Positions 1-5,360 of a stretch of DNA of 8,571 nt are shown here, in pieces. The position numbers and the translations under genes are program-made. The notes beneath the pieces were generated by a model. It did not search any database. It worked only from the letters and a program-made list of their open reading frames with translations, and had not been told where the DNA came from. The DNA comes from JAAXTX01 sp037139695. GTDB lineage: Bacteria; Patescibacteriota; Minisyncoccia; Moranbacterales; UBA1568. Location of the stretch: positions 1-8,571 of the forward strand of contig JBAXFX010000053.1 of assembly GCA_037139695.1 (NCBI GenBank). The letters are read 5' to 3'. Numbering within the stretch: the first letter of the stretch is position 1; each line of letters begins with the position of its first letter.

Positions 1-892
<892 letters not shown>

Positions 893-915
893 CTTACCGA
901 GAGCATCAGTCACTA

Positions 916-945
916 TGGGATACCGGAATCGAAACTCCGGTCCCA
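916..945 (-). other. Leader hairpin next to the 16S 5' end
   Basis: On the minus strand TGGGACCGGA (945-936) pairs with TCCGG (927-923) and, across a 2-nt bulge, TCCCA (920-916), giving ten pairs and an 8-nt loop. A second TGGGAT just upstream (951-956) could pair with ATCCCA instead, so two alternative folds are possible. The loop resembles a tRNA T-arm, but there is no tRNA around it. Confidence 0.6.
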
Positions 946-953
946 CAAGGATC

Positions 954-983
954 CCACCCAAAGGGTGGTCAGCCTTCGGCTGA
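954..983 (-). other. Two abutting short hairpins in the rRNA leader
   Basis: CCACCC/GGGTGG (954-968, 3-nt loop) and TCAGCC/GGCTGA (969-983, 3-nt loop) are both perfect 6-bp stems with no base between them. They could stack coaxially in the transcript. Confidence 0.6.
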
Positions 984-999
984 AAACTCTCAATAATTT
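984..999 (-). repeat. 16-nt direct repeat, leader copy of the 16S 5' end
   Basis: This is an identical copy of AAATTATTGAGAGTTT from 877-892, in the same orientation. It lies as an apparently single-stranded linker between the hairpin at 969-983 and the UUCG hairpin at 1001-1026. The GAGUU part in 16S normally forms helix h1, so this copy could compete for the same partner. That role is inference. Confidence 0.9.
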
Positions 1000-1000
1000 T

Positions 1001-1047
1001 GGAAGCATCACCGAAGCGATACTTCCGGCGAAGCCCGAAGGCTTCGC
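1001..1047 (-). other. Tandem UUCG-tetraloop hairpins in the rRNA leader
   Basis: In the minus-strand RNA, 1047-1028 forms GCGAAGCC-UUCG-GGCUUCGC, 8 perfect pairs. After a single base, 1026-1001 forms GGAAGUAUCGC-UUCG-GUGAUGCUUCC, 11 pairs including two G.U. Both loops are closed by C-G, the very stable cUUCGg form. The G.U pairs become A/C mismatches on the plus strand, so the structure belongs to the rRNA transcript. They follow the boxA-like site directly and precede the duplicated 16S 5' sequence. Confidence 0.8.
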
Positions 1048-1061
1048 GACCGACTGATTTC

Positions 1062-1072
1062 TTCTCAAAGAA
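1062..1072 (-). promoter_or_regulatory. Candidate boxA antitermination element
   Basis: TTCTTTGAGAA on the minus strand resembles the boxA sequence bound by NusB/NusE in rRNA leaders (Gram-positive form about TGTTCTTTGAAAA; 10 of 13 positions agree when two flanking bases are included). Its place in a 16S leader fits. The same bases can form a small hairpin, TTTCTT-tgag-AAGAAA, so chance similarity in an A/T-rich patch remains possible. Confidence 0.45.
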
Positions 1073-1140
1073 ATATAGAAGGACCAACCACAAAAATTTG
1101 CGATTGTCTTAATTTGTGAATGTTCATTTGCGGGAATCAA

Positions 1141-1198
1141 CATACCCCGCAGCAGAGCTGTCCCCTCACTACGCTCCGCTTCGTATCGGCGGGGTATG
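1141..1198 (-). other. Branched leader element closed by a 10-bp stem
   Basis: CATACCCCGC (1141-1150) and GCGGGGTATG (1189-1198) are perfect complements. Inside are two small helices, AGC-aga-GCT (1151-1159) and TACG/CGTA (1170-1185), so the minimal fold is a three-way junction. It could be a folding or processing domain of the precursor. I recognise no known riboswitch or small-RNA family. Confidence 0.55.
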
Positions 1199-1221
1199 CA
1201 GGAGCTTCGCTCTAACTCATC

Positions 1222-1244
1222 TTGGAAAACCAACGGTTTTCCAA
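1222..1244 (-). other. Leader hairpin, 10 bp
   Basis: TTGGAAAACC and GGTTTTCCAA are perfect complements around a 3-nt loop. No T-run follows in the direction of rRNA transcription, so it is not a standard intrinsic terminator. Confidence 0.65.
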
Positions 1245-1262
1245 ACCATTCCTTAGCGGTGT

Positions 1263-1283
1263 CCTCGGGGCAGAGCCCCGAGG
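1263..1283 (-). other. GC-rich leader hairpin, 9 bp
   Basis: CCTCGGGGC and GCCCCGAGG are perfect complements around a 3-nt loop, about 50 nt after the predicted rRNA start. A run of eight T precedes it (1303-1296 on the minus strand) rather than following it, so it does not look like an attenuator. Confidence 0.65.
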
Positions 1284-1337
1284 TATTTCTCGAATAAAAA
1301 AAAGAAACTCCGTCTCCTTTCCTTAAACCGCTTCCCT

Positions 1338-1366
1338 AGTATAGGGAGCGAATCGAAAGCTGTCAA
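1338..1366 (-). promoter_or_regulatory. rRNA promoter, near-consensus sigma70 type
   Basis: On the minus strand TTGACA (1366-1361) is followed by a 17-nt spacer and TATACT (1343-1338). The -35 is perfect and the -10 matches 5 of 6. The expected start is near 1331. It is the best promoter match I found in the window and points into the 16S leader. No clear A/T-rich UP element lies upstream. A dyad TCCCTA-N3-TAGGGA is centred on the -10 box (1333-1347). Confidence 0.92.
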
Positions 1367-1408
1367 GGGCGACATCCTCGCAAAAAGAACCGGCATACGT
1401 CGGAAGAG

Positions 1409-1438
1409 AAAAAACGCGAAAAATCCCTATTTTACGCG
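1409..1438 (-). terminator. Intrinsic terminator of the small membrane protein gene
   Basis: On the minus strand CGCG-T-AAAA (1438-1430), a loop TAGGGA (1429-1424), TTTT-T-CGCG (1423-1415) and six T (1414-1409) form a stem with one mismatch and a U-tract. The upstream gene's TAG stop codon is the first three bases of the loop. It sits about 43 nt before the rRNA -35 box and would keep the two transcripts apart. Confidence 0.75.
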
Positions 1439-1927
1439 CTTATTAAGGAGGAGTAGGATAAGGAGCGGGACGGCCAGCCACAAGACCCCAGAAAGTGGCG
1501 TTCCGAAATATTGGACCGGCACCGGAATCGGAAACGCAGTGACCGTCTTTTTCGGGAAGAGCGTCACGAGGACACTCGTCACCATGCCGGTCACCATGAT
1601 CCCCGTCACGATGATGCGCCACAGGGTGTCTTGCGGCAGGGACGGGACATGAATCTCGAAGAGCGACCGGTCGACCAAGGTCAATAGCACCAGAAGAATG
1701 ACGAAAAGCCAAGCGTTGGAGAGTGGAAAATCCTTCGGAAGCAGATCGGTCGAAGCGGTCGTGAACACGAGTGCGATATAGATACTCATGACCACGTTCA
1801 CGAGCCGGTTCCGACCGAGCAGGAACCCGACGCCGATACCGACCAGAATGAACGCGACCCCGAAAACGACCAGTCCGGCGGTGTCCTTGGGAACCGAGGC
1901 TGGAAAAAGCGAAGTGATGGAAAACAT
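1427..1927 (-). CDS. Small polytopic membrane protein of unknown function
   Basis: I do not recognise this 166-residue protein. It is very hydrophobic, with about five likely membrane segments near residues 17-37, 43-58, 71-86, 102-124 and 144-162. A short charged motif (GRNR, 38-41) follows the first segment and a KRVK tail ends the protein. There is no signal-peptide cleavage motif, no conserved catalytic pattern and no obvious transporter signature. The ATG at 1927 is chosen because a strong promoter (1948-1976) predicts a start site only about 15 nt upstream. No Shine-Dalgarno sequence precedes it. It is transcribed towards the rRNA genes but has its own terminator, so co-transcription is unlikely. 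Promoter, terminator and codon use like the neighbours support a real gene. A role in envelope or transport is only a guess from the hydrophobicity. Confidence 0.85.
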   Translation of the reverse strand: MFSITSLFPASVPKDTAGLVVFGVAFILVGIGVGFLLGRNRLVNVVMSIYIALVFTTASTDLLPKDFPLSNAWLFVILLVLLTLVDRSLFEIHVPSLPQDTLWRIIVTGIMVTGMVTSVLVTLFPKKTVTAFPIPVPVQYFGTPLSGVLWLAVPLLILLLLNKRVK

Positions 1928-1947
1928 GGGTTTGTGTCTTTTCCGGC

Positions 1948-1976
1948 ATCATACCACGGCGGTGCGGGCGCGTCAA
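1948..1976 (-). promoter_or_regulatory. Promoter of the small membrane protein gene
   Basis: TTGACG (1976-1971), a 17-nt spacer and TATGAT (1953-1948), with TG one base before the -10 (extended -10). Both hexamers match 5 of 6. The predicted start is about 15 nt before the ATG at 1927, leaving a very short leader without a Shine-Dalgarno sequence. Confidence 0.85.
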
Positions 1977-2038
1977 AAGCCATTTTTAAAGCGCCTAGTG
2001 TGACCATCTGCCGAGCCCTCCACGACCACCTGATCCTA

Positions 2039-2047
2039 TGCTATACT
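2039..2047 (+). promoter_or_regulatory. Extended -10 promoter of the PEGA-protein gene
   Basis: TGcTATACT is an extended -10 element (TGn plus a 5-of-6 hexamer). No convincing -35 lies 17 nt upstream, which extended -10 promoters tolerate. The expected start is near 2054, so the in-frame ATG at 2038 would lie upstream of the transcript and the ATG at 2083 is favoured. Confidence 0.65.
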
Positions 2048-2082
2048 GGGAACCGACCCGCCACCATCACCACACCCGTCGC

Positions 2083-3573
2083 ATGAATCTCAACCGGCTC
2101 CACCTCGTCGTCTTCTGGATATTCCTGACGTGCTTTCTTGTCACGTCCGCTGCCGTCCTCTTCTTCACGTTCGGCTATCGGTTCAGTTTCGAACGGGGCA
2201 TCTTCATCTATACCGGATCGATCACGGTCAAGGCCAATCCACGGGCCGTCAACTTGTCGCTTGATGGAAAGTCGGTCCCGACGGACATGCTCCACAGCGT
2301 CAACCAATCGGTCCACGTGACCGGCATCATGCCGGGAGAACACCTGCTTCGCGTCGAGGCAGACGGCTATCTGCCCTGGGAAAAACGGGTCATCGTCCAA
2401 AGCGGCCGATCGACGGAGTTCTGGAACATCGCCCTGGTCCGGACCACGTACGATATCACGGCGGCAGCAAGTGGCGATTTCGTGAAGGGATTCAACTCCT
2501 CGACCCGGAAATACTTCGCGCTCGTCGGGGAGAAGGACGGGGAAACGACCGTCACCATCCTCGAGCGGACAACCGGATCGACAACACAGGCCTTCTCGAA
2601 CCGGGACTATCGGTTCGATCCGGAGGACGGCCGGAACCTGGAGTGGTCCAAGGACGAGAACGCGCTCCTTATCCCGCTGCGTTCGCGAGCGGACGGGAGT
2701 CGTGCCGTATTCCTGATTGATCGGACGACGAATACCGCGAAGAATCTGCAAGATATCGCTTCCGTGCCCGAACCGGAAAACCCGCGCTGGCATCCGGACA
2801 ATGACGGCACATTCTTCGTCTTGTCCCGCGGAACGCTCGTGCTCGTGCGTCCCGACATGCGCGACACGACACGGCGGCTCGTGAACGTCGCTCAAAATGT
2901 CTCAGCCTACGATCTCGCCGGACGGTATGCCGCACTCCTCAGTAAGGCCACGGGTGCCGTCTCCCTCATCCAGGTGTCGGGCATAACCGAAAACGCGGAC
3001 CAGAAAACGGTCACCGATCCGATTCCCGGCGCGGACCGATACATGCATCCGTTCCTCACCATGTACGACGACAAACGGATTGCCGTCTATGATCGCGACG
3101 GAAGCGAAGGGTTCCTTTGGAATGATGACGGCAAAGTGGAACCGTCCGTCGTCTCACTCGGTACGGATATCAAGGGTGTACAATTTTCCGACGACGGCAA
3201 AAAACTTCTCTTCTATACGGGAAACGAGATTTCGGTCGTGTTCACCCGTGACTGGGACGTCCAGCCGACCCGAGAAGACGGCGAGATCCTGCAGATCGCC
3301 CGGTTTTCCACACCGGTCTCGGAAGTCCAGTGGGCCAAGAATTACGAGCATGTACTTTTCGCCTTAGGTGGGGAACTCAAGCTGGCCGAACTCGACAATC
3401 GCGATCAGCGCAATATCGATACGATTCTTCCCGCATCCGGCAATATCATCCGACAGATCATTCCCCTGCCGGCAGAAGACGAGCTCTATATCCTTTCCGG
3501 AACGGCTGATTCCGCTGCCGCTAATTTTTCCTTCATCGGTTTCCCCGAACCGCTCGGCTTCTTCGGGCAGTAA
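2083..3573 (+). CDS. Membrane-anchored PEGA-domain / beta-propeller protein
   Basis: The 496-residue protein has one N-terminal membrane anchor (about residues 8-30) followed by a PEGA domain (about 45-118). PEGA hallmarks are GSITVKANPRAVNLSLDGK, the PGEHLLRVEADGY turn and the following W. The rest (about 180-485) contains repeated beta-propeller-like blades of the TolB/WD40 sort, for example LEWSKDENALLIPL, PRWHPDNDGTFFVL, VQFSDDGKKLLFY and VQWAKNYEHVLFAL. The architecture suggests an exported, membrane-tethered scaffold or sensor facing the cell envelope. I see no catalytic motif. I know this architecture from Parcubacteria-type genomes, where it is generally uncharacterised. The start at 2083 is preferred over 2038, which adds 15 residues with four His before the anchor and overlaps the -10 box. 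No Shine-Dalgarno sequence is visible at either. The gene appears monocistronic. Confidence 0.9.
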   Translation: MNLNRLHLVVFWIFLTCFLVTSAAVLFFTFGYRFSFERGIFIYTGSITVKANPRAVNLSLDGKSVPTDMLHSVNQSVHVTGIMPGEHLLRVEADGYLPWEKRVIVQSGRSTEFWNIALVRTTYDITAAASGDFVKGFNSSTRKYFALVGEKDGETTVTILERTTGSTTQAFSNRDYRFDPEDGRNLEWSKDENALLIPLRSRADGSRAVFLIDRTTNTAKNLQDIASVPEPENPRWHPDNDGTFFVLSRGTLVLVRPDMRDTTRRLVNVAQNVSAYDLAGRYAALLSKATGAVSLIQVSGITENADQKTVTDPIPGADRYMHPFLTMYDDKRIAVYDRDGSEGFLWNDDGKVEPSVVSLGTDIKGVQFSDDGKKLLFYTGNEISVVFTRDWDVQPTREDGEILQIARFSTPVSEVQWAKNYEHVLFALGGELKLAELDNRDQRNIDTILPASGNIIRQIIPLPAEDELYILSGTADSAAANFSFIGFPEPLGFFGQ

Positions 3574-3634
3574 CCCCGACACAATGAGACTCATACCGAA
3601 TCAAATACATCCGTTGTATAGTCTTCCGTTAAGA

Positions 3635-3653
3635 TCCCCGATCAAGTCGGGGA
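3635..3653. repeat. Short inverted repeat, possible REP-like element
   Basis: TCCCCGA-tcaag-TCGGGGA is a perfect 7-bp inverted repeat with a 5-nt loop in the non-coding gap after the PEGA-protein gene. No T-run follows. The sequence resembles short palindromes that are dispersed in many bacterial genomes. With only one copy in the window, its repeat status is unproven. Confidence 0.4.
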
Positions 3654-3713
3654 CAAGCTTCACGGGAACGATAATAGAGGGAAATCGCCATTGATGAGAT
3701 TGATTTGGCGTCA

Positions 3714-3747
3714 TACGAAAAGACGCGACATGTCGCGTCTTTTCGTA
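3714..3747. terminator. Bidirectional terminator, 34-bp perfect palindrome
   Basis: TACGAAAAGACGCGACA is followed directly by its exact reverse complement, 17 bp per arm. A GC-rich core is flanked by A4/T4, so RNA from either strand forms a strong stem ending in a U-rich arm. It lies between two convergent genes, 140 nt after the PEGA-protein stop and 46 nt after the pyruvate kinase stop, as expected for a shared terminator. Confidence 0.85.
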
Positions 3748-3793
3748 GGTCGTTCCTGATAGGAAAGTCCCTTCACTTTCAGCTTCACATCCC

Positions 3794-5212
3794 CTATGCC
3801 TGTCGAACCATCAGGAAGTTCGTCTCACCACCCTTGCCGAGCGGGGCGCCTCCGGAAACGACGAACCGGTCACCCTTCTTCGCGAACTTTTCCCTCTTGA
3901 GGATGATCGAGGCCTCGGCGACCGCCTGAGCAATCTCCTTAAAGGAATCGACGTGATAACCGTAGCAACCATACGAGAGGCAGGCGCGACGGACCGTCCG
4001 CTCGTTCGGGGTCAGGACGACGATCCGCTGGTCCGGACGGTAGCGGGAAATGGCCCGCATCGTGAATCCGGAGGCCGACAGTGCCACGATAGCGGCAGCG
4101 TCGACGGAATATGCGACCGCCTCGACCGCCTCGGATACCGACTCCGCGACCGAATCCAGGCCGAGTTCGTTGCCATCAATGATCGGCTGAGCGGCTGGTT
4201 CAGCTTCGATCTCCATGGCGATCTTGGACATCATCGAGACCGCCTCGACCGGGAACTTACCCAAGGTCGTCTCTTCGGAAAGCATGATCGCATCGGTTCC
4301 ATCAAGGATTGCGTTTGCCACGTCATTCACCTCGGCACGCGTCGGCACCGGAGCATTGATCATGGATTCGAGCATCTGCGTCGCCACGATGACCGGCTTG
4401 CCGAGCTCACGTGACATGTGCACGATCCGCTTCTGCAGGAGCGGCACCCGCTCCATCGGCACTTCCACCGCCAGGTCGCCACGCGCCACCATGACCGCAT
4501 CGGTCGCCCGAAGGATTTCCTCGAGATTGTCGATCGCCTGCGTCGTCTCGATCTTCACGATGATCTGTGCCGGAAGCCCCTTCTTCTCGAGAATACGGCG
4601 AAGCTCATGCACGTCCGACGCACGGCGTACGAACGAGAGCGCCACGAAGTCGACCTGGTTCGATACGCCGAATTCGATATCGCGTTTATCTTTGGCCGTG
4701 AGTGAGCTGATGGAAAGATCGGTCCCGGGCAAATTCACGCCGCGGCGTCCCTTCGTCTCGCCACCGACGATGATTTTCGTCTTGATCTCGTTCCCTTTGA
4801 TCGAAAGTACCTGGAGTTTCTTCTTGCCGTCGTCGACCATGATGAACGCACCGGGCTTGATCTCCTGCGGGAGTTTCGGATAATTCACGGATGCGCGATG
4901 CTCGTCACCCACGCACTTTTCGGTCGTGAGAACGAACTCGTCCCCTTCCTTAAGCATCACGCGCTCCTGATAGAAGTCGCCGATACGGATCTTGGGACCC
5001 GAAAGGTCCTGCAATATCGCGATCGGGGTCCCGAGTTTCTCGGACACGATACGGATATTGTCGAGTTTCTCCTGGTGCTCGGCGAAATCGCCGTGCGAGA
5101 AATTGAGCCGCGCCACATTAAGTCCCGCCTTCACGAGCTTCGTAAGGACCGCCTCGCTCGTCGTGACCGGGCCGATGGTCGCCACGATCTTCGTCTTCTT
5201 CTGCTTATGCAT
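3794..5212 (-). CDS. pyk: Pyruvate kinase
   Basis: This catalyses the last ATP-yielding step of glycolysis, phosphoenolpyruvate + ADP to pyruvate + ATP, in the cytoplasm. The 472-residue length is normal for a bacterial enzyme. The N-terminal barrel has TKIVATIGP (7-15) and NVARLNFSHG (32-41), with the substrate-binding Arg at 35. The family signature IVKIETTQAIDNL (218-230) carries the catalytic Lys220 and metal ligand Glu222. ARGDLAVE (243-250) holds metal ligand Asp246, and VATQMLESM (276-284) holds Thr278. The B domain occupies about 76-172 and the C-terminal allosteric domain about 350-472. There is no extra C-terminal PEP-utiliser domain. The start is supported by a good Shine-Dalgarno sequence, the clearest in the window. 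All key residues are present, so it should be active. It is divergent from the Rel gene and probably monocistronic. In a fermentative reduced-genome cell this would be a main ATP source. Confidence 0.98.
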   Translation of the reverse strand: MHKQKKTKIVATIGPVTTSEAVLTKLVKAGLNVARLNFSHGDFAEHQEKLDNIRIVSEKLGTPIAILQDLSGPKIRIGDFYQERVMLKEGDEFVLTTEKCVGDEHRASVNYPKLPQEIKPGAFIMVDDGKKKLQVLSIKGNEIKTKIIVGGETKGRRGVNLPGTDLSISSLTAKDKRDIEFGVSNQVDFVALSFVRRASDVHELRRILEKKGLPAQIIVKIETTQAIDNLEEILRATDAVMVARGDLAVEVPMERVPLLQKRIVHMSRELGKPVIVATQMLESMINAPVPTRAEVNDVANAILDGTDAIMLSEETTLGKFPVEAVSMMSKIAMEIEAEPAAQPIIDGNELGLDSVAESVSEAVEAVAYSVDAAAIVALSASGFTMRAISRYRPDQRIVVLTPNERTVRRACLSYGCYGYHVDSFKEIAQAVAEASIILKREKFAKKGDRFVVSGGAPLGKGGETNFLMVRQA

Positions 5213-5217
5213 ACCGT

Positions 5218-5223
5218 TTCCTT
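5218..5223 (-). promoter_or_regulatory. Ribosome binding site of pyruvate kinase
   Basis: AAGGAA lies 5 nt before the ATG at 5212. It is the only clear Shine-Dalgarno sequence among the genes in this window and fixes the pyruvate kinase start. Confidence 0.75.
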
Positions 5224-5244
5224 AATGATTCAACACATCCGGAA

Positions 5245-5273
5245 ATGGTACTCTTCTCCTCGGAAAAAATCAA
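5245..5273 (-). promoter_or_regulatory. Probable promoter of pyruvate kinase
   Basis: TTGATT (5273-5268), a 17-nt spacer and TACCAT (5250-5245), each matching 4 of 6. The expected start is about 25 nt upstream of the ATG, leaving room for the Shine-Dalgarno site. Moderate match. Confidence 0.5.
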
Positions 5274-5283
5274 GGGGCGTTAC

Positions 5284-5323
5284 GCCGAAAAAAGGCCGAG
5301 CTTGCCCAAAACCGGCTTTCGGC
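5284..5323. repeat. Inverted repeat over the Rel promoter spacer
   Basis: GCCGAAA (5284-5290) pairs with TTTCGGC (5317-5323), and after a 4-nt bulge GCC (5295-5297... within GGCC) can pair with GGC (5314-5316). The arms flank the proposed -35 of the Rel gene. It could be an operator or a chance dyad; it lies upstream of both predicted transcripts, so it is unlikely to be an RNA element. Confidence 0.35.
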
Positions 5324-5330
5324 ATTAAAT
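5302..5330 (+). promoter_or_regulatory. Possible promoter of the Rel gene
   Basis: TTGCCC (5302-5307), a 17-nt spacer and TTAAAT (5325-5330), matching 3 and 4 of 6. It would start transcription about 25 nt before the ATG at 5361. It is the best candidate in the divergent gap but weak. Confidence 0.4.
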
Positions 5331-5360
5331 GGAGAGGCAGACAAACCAACCTTCTACACT

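Larger units (their letters stand above)
893..1331 (-). other. Long structured 5' leader of the rRNA transcript
   Basis: This non-coding stretch lies between the predicted rRNA start site (about 1331) and the mature 16S 5' end (892). On the transcribed minus strand I find at least eight perfect or near-perfect hairpins (916-945, 954-968, 969-983, 1001-1026, 1028-1047, 1141-1198, 1222-1244, 1263-1283), a boxA-like element and a duplicated piece of the 16S 5' end. Two G.U pairs in one hairpin form only in minus-strand RNA, which supports that transcription direction. Open frames of up to 106 codons here are crossed by the hairpins and resemble no protein I know, so I treat the region as non-coding. 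Part of it presumably pairs with the 16S 3' flank as a processing stem, but that flank is outside the window. Confidence 0.8.

Noticed and set aside
916..945. tRNA-like T-arm upstream of 16S
   Set aside because: Only a T-arm-like stem-loop with wrong loop geometry is present. There is no acceptor, D-arm or anticodon arm, and it fits better as a leader hairpin.
913..1233. Minus-strand open frames in the 16S leader (up to 106 codons)
   Set aside because: They run through several perfect hairpins and the duplicated 16S sequence, with no ribosome binding site and no recognisable product.
2038..2082. N-terminal extension of the PEGA protein containing four His in a row, like a purification tag
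   Set aside because: The ATG at 2038 overlaps the predicted -10 box, so these codons are probably not transcribed. The His run comes from a CAC/CAT-rich stretch.
2041..2895. 284-codon open frame antisense to the PEGA-protein gene
   Set aside because: Composition is highly charged and family-free, it overlaps a recognisable gene, and no promoter or start signal supports it.
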